Assembly: GCF_000023925.1 (NCBI RefSeq)
Contig: NC_013169.1
Span: 1,860,001 to 1,924,000 of the forward strand
DNA: 64,000 bases
DNA from: Kytococcus sedentarius DSM 20547
Lineage (GTDB): Bacteria; Actinomycetota; Actinomycetes; Actinomycetales; Dermatophilaceae
Reading direction: 5' to 3'
The notes below the pieces were generated by a model. That model saw only the letters and a program-made list of their open reading frames with translations, was not told where the DNA came from and did no database searches. The translations under genes were made by a program, and so were the position numbers. Below, in pieces: positions 15,946-24,916 of the stretch (the stretch's first letter is position 1; every line of letters begins with the position of its first letter).

Positions 15946-16700
15946 TCGCCAGCGGTGGGGTCGGTGGGGATCTTGTCGATCCGCCAGCCGCCGGCGTAGT
16001 GCATGTTCAGGCGGAGTCCCAGTCCGTCGATCGCCGGTAGGTCCTTGATCTTTTCCCCCGAGGCGTCCACTTGACGAGCGGGAGGTTGGCTTACCACCAC
16101 GATGACCTCGTGCGTCGATGGGCTCTCCCCGCCAGCGACGTGAGTGCCGACGATGCGCGCAGCCTCCCCCTCCTGATGTTCTCCTGACTGTTCCTGCTCG
16201 CGAAAGGTCTGCTCGTAGTTTGCGCACTGCCGACAGGTGGGTGCAGAGAATTGTTCGATCGCGCCAGCTTGGGGTTGCTGCCAGAGGTGGTTGAGGGTCT
16301 CGACGTACCAGCGGGCGAAGGCCTCGGCGCCTTCCTCGGAGTTCTCCTTGGCCGCTGGGGGCATCGGTGGCAGGCTGGCGGCGTCGCCGGAGGGCGGGCT
16401 GGCCCCGTCGGAGGGTGACGGGGTCGCACTGCCCGAGCCAGAGGGGGCGGGGCTGGACGGGCTGGGCGAGGTGCCCGCATCGGAGGGCGAGACCGACGGG
16501 CTCGGATCCTCGCTGGGTCCCGTATCGGTCGGCTCGCTGGAGGGCGAGCCAGAAGGACTGGTCTCGCCGGCGGGGCTGGATTCTTCGGCGGGGCCGGAGG
16601 AGCTCGGGGAGGGTGGGTCCTGTGCCTCGTCGGAGCAGGCGGCCAGCGTGAGGGAACCGGCCAGGGCGGCGGTCAGGAGCATGTGTCGTGTGGTGTTCAT
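15924..16700 (-). CDS. DUF6318-family lipoprotein
   Basis: A 258-residue lipoprotein. The signal peptide MNTTRHMLLTAALAGSLTLA is followed by the lipobox ending AAC, then a ~90-residue Ser/Pro/Thr/Asp spacer, then a folded domain: EEGAEAFARWYVETLNHLW, SAPTCRQCANYEQTF (CxxC) and YAGGWRIDKI. This matches the DUF6318 proteins of actinobacteria, whose role is unknown; the domain resembles NTF2-like folds. It is attached to the outer face of the membrane. The 3' end overlaps the start of the split downstream gene, so the two formed an operon. Confidence 0.88.
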   Translation of the reverse strand: MNTTRHMLLTAALAGSLTLAACSDEAQDPPSPSSSGPAEESSPAGETSPSGSPSSEPTDTGPSEDPSPSVSPSDAGTSPSPSSPAPSGSGSATPSPSDGASPPSGDAASLPPMPPAAKENSEEGAEAFARWYVETLNHLWQQPQAGAIEQFSAPTCRQCANYEQTFREQEQSGEHQEGEAARIVGTHVAGGESPSTHEVIVVVSQPPARQVDASGEKIKDLPAIDGLGLRLNMHYAGGWRIDKIPTDPTAGEWVELDQ

Positions 16701-16770
16701 CAGGGCCTCGAGGGGTCGACGTCTCTGCTGCTTTTGCACCATGGCACAACCCCCGGGCCCGGGGAACGGT

Positions 16771-16883
16771 TTGTCCACAGGATCTGGGTAAAGACTTGAC
16801 CAAGGTTCACCGGCGGCCGTGCTCCCCCTGTCGTAGTCCACAGGTGGGCCGGGCATCCGATAGACGGCGGGCACTCGTCCACA
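16771..16883. promoter_or_regulatory. three DnaA-box-like nonamers in a divergent intergenic region
   Basis: TTGTCCACA at 16771-16779 equals the actinobacterial DnaA-box consensus; TAGTCCACA at 16834-16842 and TCGTCCACA at 16875-16883 differ at the second base only. All are on the plus strand. A possible promoter for the HNH gene follows (TTGACT at 16899-16904, TACTAG at 16920-16925, 15-bp spacer). This is not the chromosome origin (no dnaA/dnaN nearby), so binding, if real, would be regulatory or DnaA-titrating. Confidence 0.35.
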
Positions 16884-16983
16884 TGTACTATCTAGGGCTT
16901 GACTGTTGTCGGTGGTGTGTACTAGTCTGGGGGTAGTTGGTTGGACAGGGGGTTCGACCACACAGCCCGGGAGGGGGTGCTCC

Positions 16984-18717
16984 ATGGCCATGACCACAAC
17001 CGCGTCGACCCAGTCGACGACCGATGATGCCGTCGCGGTAGCCCGGGAAGCCTTCGCGGCCGTGCACACCGCCGCCGACCACGCCCTGGCCGCGGTCGCG
17101 GCACTGGGGTCGACCGACCTGCCGTTGGACGTGGCGACCTTGGAGTGGCTCGTCCAGGAAGCCCAACGCGTGGTCAACCGGCACGACCGGATCAGGATCC
17201 GCGCCCTGGATGTGGTGCGTCGTACCCGGGAGGCTGGCGGGTCGCACCACGACAACGACGCCCAGTTCACCGCCGGACGCACCCACACCGACCCCCGAGG
17301 CGCCGCCCGCGACACCCACCTCGCCAAAGCCCTCGGCAACCAACCCCCCACACCCCCGCCAAACGGTCCCAAGGGCGCTCCCCCGGCGGGCCCTGAAGGT
17401 GCAGGCGAGCTCGGCGACGGCACGCACGGCGACCACGGCCCGGGCGGCGCACCCGGTGACGCGCCGGATACGGGTGCTGATGGTGCTGATGGTGTTTTGT
17501 CGCCGACGGCTGCGGCTTGGGACGCCGGGCTGATCACCCGCGAGCACGCACTGATCATCACCGGCGCTCTGGACGACCTGCCCGAGCACCTCACCGACGG
17601 GCAGCGCCTGACCGTCGAAGAAGGGCTGGTCGCCAAGGCCCAACAGGTCAACCCCGCCACCCTGCGCAAGGCAGCCAAACGAGCCCTGGAAGCACTCGAC
17701 CTGCCCGACGCCGAGGTCGACGCCCACCACGACCAGCTCCTGCACAACCAAGAACGCGCAGCGTGGGACGCCGCGAGCTTCTGGATGCGCGACAACCACG
17801 ACGGGACCTGGTTCGGACAGTTCACCCTGCCCGAACTCCAAGCCCACATGCTCAAGAAAGCCCTCGAAGCCCTCACCAACCCCCGCCGCCGCACGAACCA
17901 CCCCAACAACCCCAAGGCGGGCAATGGCGCAGCCGAAGGCGGCGTCGCGCCGACGGGAGCTGGCATGGCCGCACCGACGGGTGATGGTCGGTTCGACCGG
18001 GCAGTGCGTGACCAGCAGCGCGGACAAGCACTGGCCGAGCTCATCGACCACCTGCCCACCGACCAGCTCGGCACCAAGATCAACGCCACCGTGCTGATCC
18101 GCACCGACCTGGCCACCCTCCGCGGCGAAACAGACCGGGCCGGGATCACCGACACCGGCACCGAGATCTCCACCAGCGAACTACGCCGCCTGGCCAGCAA
18201 CGCCGGACTCATCCCCATCGTCATGAACGGCACCACCATCCCCCTGGACCTCGGAAGGCAACGCCGGTTCTTCACAGACTCCCAACGAGCAGCCCTGGCA
18301 CTGGTCTACGACACCTGCGCCGCCGGCGACTGCGACCGACCCTTCGCCTGGTGCGAAATCCACCACGCCCAACCCTGGAAACCCGTCCACGGACCCGACG
18401 GACAACTCCTCCACCCCGGCGCAGGCAAAACCGACCTCACCAACGCCATCCCCCTGTGCGGCAAACACCACCGCCAACTCACCGACCACCGCCTGACCCA
18501 CACCATCCACCGCGACCACCACGGCAAAGCCGCCATCACCTACACCTGGCGCAAACCCGGAGACCCCTGGAACACCAGCGACCCCTGGAACCAGGCCACA
18601 CCACCCACCGCACCCCCCCACCAACCCCCGCAAGGAACCAGTGACCCCCCGCCCCGGGCCACCACCCCACCGACCCCCGGCACCCGCGCCTGGCCGACCC
18701 CAGACACCCGTCCATGA
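16984..18717 (+). CDS. DUF222/HNH endonuclease-domain protein (13E12-repeat type)
   Basis: A 577-residue protein with an N-terminal alpha-helical DUF222 domain (WLVQEAQRVVNRHDRIRIRA, then LITREHALIITGALDDLPEH), two Pro/Gly-rich linkers, and a C-terminal HNH nuclease: CAAGDCDRPFAWCEIHHAQP, then KTDLTNAIPLCGKHHRQL, with Cys pairs and His ligands intact. ATG 16984 follows GGGAGGGGG. These proteins are numerous in actinobacteria. Their role is unsettled, with restriction or mobile-DNA association proposed. C-rich, strongly biased codons fill the last third. Confidence 0.9.
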   Translation: MAMTTTASTQSTTDDAVAVAREAFAAVHTAADHALAAVAALGSTDLPLDVATLEWLVQEAQRVVNRHDRIRIRALDVVRRTREAGGSHHDNDAQFTAGRTHTDPRGAARDTHLAKALGNQPPTPPPNGPKGAPPAGPEGAGELGDGTHGDHGPGGAPGDAPDTGADGADGVLSPTAAAWDAGLITREHALIITGALDDLPEHLTDGQRLTVEEGLVAKAQQVNPATLRKAAKRALEALDLPDAEVDAHHDQLLHNQERAAWDAASFWMRDNHDGTWFGQFTLPELQAHMLKKALEALTNPRRRTNHPNNPKAGNGAAEGGVAPTGAGMAAPTGDGRFDRAVRDQQRGQALAELIDHLPTDQLGTKINATVLIRTDLATLRGETDRAGITDTGTEISTSELRRLASNAGLIPIVMNGTTIPLDLGRQRRFFTDSQRAALALVYDTCAAGDCDRPFAWCEIHHAQPWKPVHGPDGQLLHPGAGKTDLTNAIPLCGKHHRQLTDHRLTHTIHRDHHGKAAITYTWRKPGDPWNTSDPWNQATPPTAPPHQPPQGTSDPPPRATTPPTPGTRAWPTPDTRP

Positions 18718-18863
18718 CCACCGGACGTCCATCCATGACCGCCACCCATGGGAGCCATCCCATGACCAGCTCCGGTCACCCCCAGATGAGCTCGGCCGGC
18801 CTGCCGCACGAGGCCCTGGCCACCGCCGGGCGAGGCAGGACACCCGCCGGGCACAATGGCGGT

Positions 18864-20063
18864 ATGACTGACATCGCTGCCGTGCGTTCCATGCTGCGCG
18901 AGTTCCCACTCGTCGACGGCCACAACGACCTTCCGTGGCGGCTGCACGCCCTGTCGCAGGCCGATGCCGAGTCGACCGATCTGACCGTCGCCGACATCGG
19001 AGCCGGGACCCTGGGGACGGCCACGCAGACCCACACCGACCTGCCTCGCCTGCTGGACGGCGGCATCGGTGCGCAGTTCTGGAGCGTGTTCGTCCCGGCC
19101 CACCTCTCCGGTGACGACGCCGTCTCCATGACCCTGGAGCAGATCGACCGGGTGCGCGCCCTGGTCGAGATGTTCCCCGACCGCCTCGAGCTGGCAGACA
19201 CGGCCGCCGACGTGCGCCGCATCCACGCGTCGGGCCGCATCGCGAGCCTCATGGGTGCTGAGGGCGGCCACAGCATCAACAACTCCCTGGCGACGCTCCG
19301 CATCCTGCGTGAGCTCGGGGTGCGGTACATGACCCTGACCCACAACAGCAATGTCGACTGGGCGGACAGCGCGACCGACGACGAGAACATCGGCGGGCTG
19401 AGCCGCTTCGGCACCGAGGTGGTGGCCGAGATGAACCGGATCGGCATGCTCGTGGACCTTTCGCACGTCTCGGCAGGCACGATGCGGGACGCTCTGGCCG
19501 CCTCCCGCGCCCCCGTCGTGTTCACCCACTCCGGTGCGCGCTCGGTCACTGACCACCCGCGCAACGTCCCCGATGACGTCCTGGACCGCTTGGCCTCGAA
19601 CGGTGGCGTCTGCATGGCGACCTTCGTGCCCAGCTTCGTCAACCAGGGCGCCGCGGACCACCGCTTCGAGCGGGAGGACGCTGCCCGGGCTGCGGGCCTC
19701 GAACCCACCTCCGACGGATGGCACCCCTTCCTCGACCGGTACATGGAGGAGCACCCGCCCCCCGTGGCCACGATGGACGACGTGGTGGCACACATCGAGC
19801 ACCTGCGTGAGGTCGCGGGGATCGACCACATCGGGCTCGGCGGCGACTATGACGGCACGCCCACCCTGCCCGAGGGTCTCGAGGACGTGACCGGCTACCC
19901 ACGCCTGCTGGCCGCGCTGGCGGACCGCGGATGGAGCCGGGACGACCTGGAGAAGCTCGCGGGGGCCAACATCCTGCGTGTGCTCGAGGCTGCGGACACC
20001 GTGGCCGACGTGTTGAGCGACGAGCCCGGGCGGCGGTGGCGCATCGAGCAGCTGGACAGCTGA
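18864..20063 (+). CDS. membrane dipeptidase (renal dipeptidase family, peptidase M19)
   Basis: A 399-residue zinc dipeptidase-like enzyme. Metal and active-site blocks are present: VDGHNDLPWRL (HxD), SLMGAEGGHSINNSLATLRI, YMTLTHNSNVDWADS, LVDLSHVS, VFTHSGARSVTDHPRNVPDD and IGLGGDYDGT. It hydrolyses dipeptides, possibly including D-amino-acid or peptidoglycan-derived ones. ATG 18864 is chosen because the motif set begins soon after; the 50 codons upstream are Met/Ser/His-rich filler. There is no signal peptide, so it is cytoplasmic despite the family name. Confidence 0.92.
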   Translation: MTDIAAVRSMLREFPLVDGHNDLPWRLHALSQADAESTDLTVADIGAGTLGTATQTHTDLPRLLDGGIGAQFWSVFVPAHLSGDDAVSMTLEQIDRVRALVEMFPDRLELADTAADVRRIHASGRIASLMGAEGGHSINNSLATLRILRELGVRYMTLTHNSNVDWADSATDDENIGGLSRFGTEVVAEMNRIGMLVDLSHVSAGTMRDALAASRAPVVFTHSGARSVTDHPRNVPDDVLDRLASNGGVCMATFVPSFVNQGAADHRFEREDAARAAGLEPTSDGWHPFLDRYMEEHPPPVATMDDVVAHIEHLREVAGIDHIGLGGDYDGTPTLPEGLEDVTGYPRLLAALADRGWSRDDLEKLAGANILRVLEAADTVADVLSDEPGRRWRIEQLDS

Positions 20064-20100
20064 GGGTCCGCGGGCCCGCGGGGCTGGGCTGGACGTCTGA

Positions 20101-20134
20101 GGGCCCCGGGCCCCGGGCCCCGGGCCCCGGGCCC
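20101..20134. repeat. 7-bp GGGCCCC tandem repeat
   Basis: GGGCCCC is repeated almost five times head to tail between the dipeptidase and the convergent channel-like gene. It is self-complementary and can fold on either strand, so it may act as a bidirectional stop. Confidence 0.85.
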
Positions 20135-20183
20135 GCGAGGCTGGCGGGTCGGCTGGTGGCTCTGGGTCGTACCGAGCCGCGGC

Positions 20184-20882
20184 TCAGCGGCCGCGGAACT
20201 TGGCCAGGGTCAGGCCTAGGAGGCGCGCGACCACCAGGGCCACGTAGTTCATGCCCGCCAGCTCCTCGAGGATGATGAACGACCGGGCGTGGTTGCCAGC
20301 CGGGGCGATGTCGGACAGCCCGGTGCCGGTCATGGTCGTCGCCGACAGGAAGATCAGCTCGAACCAGCTCAACTGCTCGCCGTGGGGAGCAGCGAACGAC
20401 CCCGGCCAGATCGCCTGCACCGCACCGTAGGTGTAGGCAAAGGCCCACACCGCCACGGTGAACGTCGCTCCGGTGGCCCACAACTCGTCGCTGGTGACCC
20501 AGTTGTCCGCGAACATGTAGACCAGCAGCGCGAACACCACGTAGAAGTAGAAGATCGCGTGGAAGACCATCGAGGCCAGGTAGACCGCGTCGTTGTCCGG
20601 CGCGATCACTTCCCACACCGTCAGCACCGCGGCCGGGCCACCCACCAGCACACCCACCCAGGTGAGCATGGGCGTCCGTCGGACTGCCCGCAGGGCCAGC
20701 ACCAGCACCAGCAGCCCGAGCAGCGCGAGCGTCAGCCGCCCCGGACCGGACTCGGTCGTGAACGGGTACGCGATGATGCTGAGCAGCTGCACCACCAACA
20801 GCACTGCCGACGGGTTGGCAGCGATGCCTCGCCGCACCTTGACGTGCCACGGCGTCGGCGGACGCACCGTGTTGCGGTACAT
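20184..20882 (-). CDS. two-helix (Ion_trans_2-like) ion channel-type membrane protein
   Basis: A 232-residue protein with about six hydrophobic segments. The last pair frames a pore-like loop: FELIFLSATTMTGTGLSDIA followed by RSFIILEELAGMNYVALVVARLL, which resembles potassium-channel pore modules of the Ion_trans_2 group. The filter reads TMTGTGLSD rather than T-V-G-Y-G-D, so K+ selectivity is doubtful. ATG 20882 shares one base with the ftsK stop region, so it probably belongs to the same transcript as ftsK. Confidence 0.75.
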   Translation of the reverse strand: MYRNTVRPPTPWHVKVRRGIAANPSAVLLVVQLLSIIAYPFTTESGPGRLTLALLGLLVLVLALRAVRRTPMLTWVGVLVGGPAAVLTVWEVIAPDNDAVYLASMVFHAIFYFYVVFALLVYMFADNWVTSDELWATGATFTVAVWAFAYTYGAVQAIWPGSFAAPHGEQLSWFELIFLSATTMTGTGLSDIAPAGNHARSFIILEELAGMNYVALVVARLLGLTLAKFRGR

Positions 20883-23800
20883 CAGCGTCCCGTCAACTGC
20901 CAGGCGTCTTCGTCGTCATCCTCGTCGTCCTCGGACGAAACCGCGTGCTCCCCGACGTCCACCCCGGCGTAGCGGTCACGCATGCCCCGGACCGATCCAT
21001 CGGATGCCGCGCCGTGGTCGCCGCTCCCACGGCCAGCGGCCCCGCCCGCAGCACCGCCACGGGCATCGTGGTCGGCAGCGCCGTCCTCGTATCCGTCGTA
21101 GGAGCCCTCATCGTCCGAAGACGCGTCGTCACCGAGGCTGTCCTCGGCCTGGCCGCCCTGGCCGCTCCCGGCCGCCGCCTCTCGGTCCTCCTCGGGCTCC
21201 TGGCCCTTCAACCGCGCCAGCGTGGCCGGCAGGTCCTCCGGACGCACCAGCACGTCACGCGCCTTCGAACCCTCCGAGGGCCCGACGATCTCGCGGGACT
21301 CCATCAGGTCCATCAGGCGCCCGGCCTTGGCGAACCCGACACGGAGCTTGCGCTGCAGCATCGAGGTGGACCCGAACTGGGTGTTCACCACCAGCTCGGT
21401 CGCCTGCAGCAGCACGTCGAGGTCGTCGCCGATGTCCTCGTCGATCCCCTTGCTCGGCGCGGCCTGCTGCACGTCCTCGCGGTAGTTCGGCGCCAGCTGC
21501 CCCTTCACGTGGGCGACGACGTCCTCGATCTCGGACTCGTTCACCCAGGCGCCCTGCACGCGCAGGGTGCGGCTCGCCCCCATCGGCAGGAAGAGGGCGT
21601 CACCCTGCCCGATGAGCTTCTCGGCACCGGGCTGGTCGAGCACCACGCGGGAGTCGGCCAGCGACGAGGTCGCGAACGCCATCCGGCTGGGCACATTGGC
21701 CTTGATGAGACCCGTCACCACGTCCACCGACGGGCGCTGGGTGGCCAGCACCAGGTGGATGCCGGCCGCACGCGCCAGCTGCGTGATGCGCACGACCGAC
21801 TCCTCGACGTCGCGCGGGGCCACCATCATCAGGTCGGCGAGCTCGTCCACGACCACGAGCAGGTAGGGATAGGGCTGCAGGTCGCGCTGCGAACCCTCGG
21901 GCACCTTGACCTTGCCCGAGCGCACGGCCTTGTTGAACTCGTCGATGTGCTTGTAGCCGTAGTTCGCGAGGTCGTCGTAGCGCTGGTCCATCTCGCGCAC
22001 CACCCACTGCAGGGCCTCGGCGGCCTTCTTCGGGCTGGTGATGATGGGCGTGATGAGGTGCGGGATCCCCTCGTAGGCGGTGAGTTCCACCCGCTTGGGG
22101 TCCACGAGCACCATCCGCACCTCCTCCGGCGTCGCGCGCACGAGGATGGAGGTGATCATCGAGTTCACGAAGCTCGACTTTCCCGAGCCCGTGGCACCGG
22201 CCACCAGCAGGTGGGGCATCTTCGCGAGGTTGGCGATGACGTAGCCGCCCTCGACGTCCTTGCCCACGCCCATGACCATCGGGTGGGTGTGGTTGCGCGC
22301 CTTCTCGCTGCGCAGCACGTCACCCAGCGACACGTTCTCGCGGTCGGTGTTCGGGATCTCGATGCCAATGGCGGACTTGCCGGGGATCGGCGAGAGGATC
22401 CGCACCTCCGCCGAGGCGACGGCATAGGAGATGTTCTTGCTCAGCGCGGTGATGCGCTCGACCTTCACGCCCGGGCCGAGCTCGATCTCGTAGCGCGTCA
22501 CGGTGGGGCCACGGGTGAAGCCCGCCACCACGGCGTCGACGTTGAACTCCTCGAAGGTGTTCGTCAGCGCCGCCACCACGGCATCGTTCGCGGCGGAGCG
22601 CTCCTTGTGCGGCGTCCCCGGCTTGAGCAAGGCCGTGTCCGGGAGCGTGTACGTAATGTCACCCGAGAGGGCCAGCTGCTCCACCCGCTGCGGGAGCTGG
22701 GTGGTCGGCGGGGGCACGGGGTCGGAGTCGCCCTGGGCCGCAGCGGGCCGCGCACCCGGCTTGGCGCCGGGCCGCACGCCGGGACGGGCCCCCGGGCGGG
22801 AGGGCTTGGCACCGCCCGATGCGGGGTCGCCGCCGTCGTCGATCGACCCACCCTGGACCTCCAGCGCCCGGGTGGCAGCGCGCTCGTCCTCGCGCGACCC
22901 CGCATCGGCCTTGCGGGTGCGGCGCGCGGTCCGCACCGGACGGCGCGAGGAGTCGTCCACCTCCGCGGCCTGGTCGAACGGAATGCTCTCGTCCTCGACC
23001 ACCTCGCGCCGGCGGCGACGCGACCGGCTGGGCGCCGCGTCGTCGTCCTCGTCGGCGCGGGTGCGACGCGGCAGGCCGCGGGAGTCCCGCTCCACGTCCT
23101 CGTCGTCGGGGTGGCCGGTGTGGAAGAGCGAGTCACCCAGGTCCGCGAGGCGCTCGGGGATGCGATGCACGGGCGTGGCAGTCAGCACCAGCAGCGCGAA
23201 CAGGGCCAGCAGCGCCAGCACCACCACGGCACCGATGCCGGTGAGCCCCACCCGCAGCGGGTTCGCGATGAGGTAGCCGAGCATGCCGCCACCGGCGCGC
23301 ACCTGGGCCAGGCCGTGGGTGGCGTCGGGGAAGCCCTGCACGGCGTGGGTGAGCCCGCAGGCGGCGAACACCGCGGCGATCGAGCCCACCATCAGGCGGG
23401 CGTTGTCGGCGGAGTCGGCGGGCCGTCGCATCATGTGCACTCCGGCCCAGGCCAGCAACAGGGGCACCGCCATGGCCACTAGGCCGAAGGTACCGGCGGC
23501 CACCGCGTGGATGGCACCGCCCAGCGCCCCGGACAGGCCCCACCACTCGCGCAGGGCGACGATGACGGCGAGCGCGAGCAGGAGGAAGGCCACCCCGTCG
23601 CGGGCGTGGTCGCGCTCGAGGCCCCGGGCGGACCCGCCCACGCTGCGGACGGCTCCCCCGACCACGCCGGTCACACCGTTCCAGAGGCCGGTCACGGCAC
23701 GGCCGAGCAGACCGGTCCCGCCGCCGGCGCCGCCGGACGTGCCACGGCTGGTCGTGCGGGCACCGGAGCCCCGGGAGCCGGCGGCACGCGCCCCGGACCC

Positions 23801-24022
23801 CTTGGCCGACGCCTTCGAGCCGGCACCCTTCGCACCCGAGGCCTTGGCTCCGGGCGCCTTCGCGCCGGACGCACGCGAGCCCGCCGCCGTCCCGGAGCGG
23901 GAACGCGTCCCGGTGCCGGCCGAGCGTGTGCTGGTCTCCGTCTCGGCACGGCGCCTGGACCCACCGGAACGCGGGGCGTTGCGAGGGGCCGAGGACGAGC
24001 GACGGGTGCGGGAATCTGCCAC
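20882..24022 (-). CDS. ftsK: FtsK/SpoIIIE-family DNA translocase
   Basis: A 1,046-residue chromosome-segregation motor at the division septum. A Ser/Arg/Gly/Ala-rich N-terminus (~1-105) is followed by four to five membrane helices (~115-290), a charged Arg/Asp/Pro linker (~290-440), the FtsK alpha/beta motor with Walker A GATGSGKSS (~610) and Walker B LLVVVDELADLMM, and a C-terminal winged-helix gamma domain (TSMLQRKLRVGFAKAGRLMD). An acidic tail rich in Asp/Glu/Gly ends the protein. In related genomes ftsK lies directly before rimO-pgsA-cinA-clgR; here 7 kb separates them. Confidence 0.96.
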   Translation of the reverse strand: MADSRTRRSSSAPRNAPRSGGSRRRAETETSTRSAGTGTRSRSGTAAGSRASGAKAPGAKASGAKGAGSKASAKGSGARAAGSRGSGARTTSRGTSGGAGGGTGLLGRAVTGLWNGVTGVVGGAVRSVGGSARGLERDHARDGVAFLLLALAVIVALREWWGLSGALGGAIHAVAAGTFGLVAMAVPLLLAWAGVHMMRRPADSADNARLMVGSIAAVFAACGLTHAVQGFPDATHGLAQVRAGGGMLGYLIANPLRVGLTGIGAVVVLALLALFALLVLTATPVHRIPERLADLGDSLFHTGHPDDEDVERDSRGLPRRTRADEDDDAAPSRSRRRRREVVEDESIPFDQAAEVDDSSRRPVRTARRTRKADAGSREDERAATRALEVQGGSIDDGGDPASGGAKPSRPGARPGVRPGAKPGARPAAAQGDSDPVPPPTTQLPQRVEQLALSGDITYTLPDTALLKPGTPHKERSAANDAVVAALTNTFEEFNVDAVVAGFTRGPTVTRYEIELGPGVKVERITALSKNISYAVASAEVRILSPIPGKSAIGIEIPNTDRENVSLGDVLRSEKARNHTHPMVMGVGKDVEGGYVIANLAKMPHLLVAGATGSGKSSFVNSMITSILVRATPEEVRMVLVDPKRVELTAYEGIPHLITPIITSPKKAAEALQWVVREMDQRYDDLANYGYKHIDEFNKAVRSGKVKVPEGSQRDLQPYPYLLVVVDELADLMMVAPRDVEESVVRITQLARAAGIHLVLATQRPSVDVVTGLIKANVPSRMAFATSSLADSRVVLDQPGAEKLIGQGDALFLPMGASRTLRVQGAWVNESEIEDVVAHVKGQLAPNYREDVQQAAPSKGIDEDIGDDLDVLLQATELVVNTQFGSTSMLQRKLRVGFAKAGRLMDLMESREIVGPSEGSKARDVLVRPEDLPATLARLKGQEPEEDREAAAGSGQGGQAEDSLGDDASSDDEGSYDGYEDGAADHDARGGAAGGAAGRGSGDHGAASDGSVRGMRDRYAGVDVGEHAVSSEDDEDDDEDAWQLTGR

Positions 24023-24151
24023 GGGCCCACCCTAGGCCGCGACGCCGACAGCCACGCCCACCCACGCCGCCGCGCCGACCGACCGGGCGGTGACACGCAC
24101 CACCACCGACCACCGGGAGGCGCCTCGGTGAAGGGAGTACCCTTGATCTTC

Positions 24152-24916
24152 ATGAGTGAAGGCACAGCACTGAAGGCTCCGTTGCGGGAGCGTCGGTTCG
24201 TCGTGACCGCCGACCAGCAGTCCTCCCGCCACCGCGCCGACGCCGTGCCCGGGATGCTCGGCGTGCTCTCGGACCTGCCCGGCGCCCCCACCGCTGACGG
24301 GGGGCTGGTCTTCGACCGCGCCGCCGGCGACGAGATCCAGGGGCTGGTGACCTCGGGGGCGGCGGTCGTGGAGGTCGTGCAGGCGCTGCTGCGCACGGGC
24401 GGGTGGCGCATCGGCATCGGCCTGGGGCCCGTGGAGGAGCCGCTGCCCACCTCGGTCCGCGAGGCCCGCGGCCCGGCCTTCATCGCCGCCCGGCGGGCCG
24501 TGGAGCGCAGCCACCGCTGCCCGCAGCCCGTCGCCCTGGACGCGAACACCGGTGTCGATGCGGAGCTCGACGCCCCGGAGTCCTCCCCCCTGCGCCACGC
24601 CGAGACGGCGCTCTGGCTGTGGGCGGCCGTGTTGGCGCGCCGGACCGACGAGGGGTGGGAGGTCGCCGAGCTGATGCAGGCCGCGTCGACCCAGAAGGAG
24701 GTGGCAGCGACCCTCGGCGTCTCGGCGAGCGCGGTCAGCCAGCGGCTGCGCACGGCCGGCTGGGTGGAGTCCCGGCGCGGGGCCGCCCTGGTCGCCGCTC
24801 TCCTGGAGGCTGCACACGACGACTGTGCGACGCTGGGCGCCGACGCGGCACGGTCCGACGCAGCGCAGTGCGGTGAGACGACCAGCGACGCCCCGGCTGG
24901 CGAGGAGACGGCATGA
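24152..24916 (+). CDS. SatD-like protein with C-terminal helix-turn-helix
   Basis: A 254-residue protein. The N-terminal half resembles the SatD family (VVTADQQSSRHRADAVPGML, RAAGDEIQGLV, WRIGIGLGPVEEPLPTSVRE ARGPA region), and residues ~190-225 form an HTH (TQKEVAATLGVSASAVSQRL). ATG 24152 is used; GTG 24128 is an alternative. It overlaps the next gene, a small membrane protein, by 4 bp (ATGA). SatD/membrane-protein pairs recur in bacteria without a settled function. It is divergent from ftsK across 129 bp. Confidence 0.72.
   Translation: MSEGTALKAPLRERRFVVTADQQSSRHRADAVPGMLGVLSDLPGAPTADGGLVFDRAAGDEIQGLVTSGAAVVEVVQALLRTGGWRIGIGLGPVEEPLPTSVREARGPAFIAARRAVERSHRCPQPVALDANTGVDAELDAPESSPLRHAETALWLWAAVLARRTDEGWEVAELMQAASTQKEVAATLGVSASAVSQRLRTAGWVESRRGAALVAALLEAAHDDCATLGADAARSDAAQCGETTSDAPAGEETA

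Noticed and set aside
16771-16883. Chromosome replication origin
   Set aside because: Only three boxes, none of dnaA, dnaN, recF or rpmH nearby, and no AT-rich unwinding region.
20945-23482. A long plus-strand frame opposite ftsK
   Set aside because: The composition (His/Val/Gly/Arg-rich) is that of a codon-bias shadow; ftsK is complete on the other strand.
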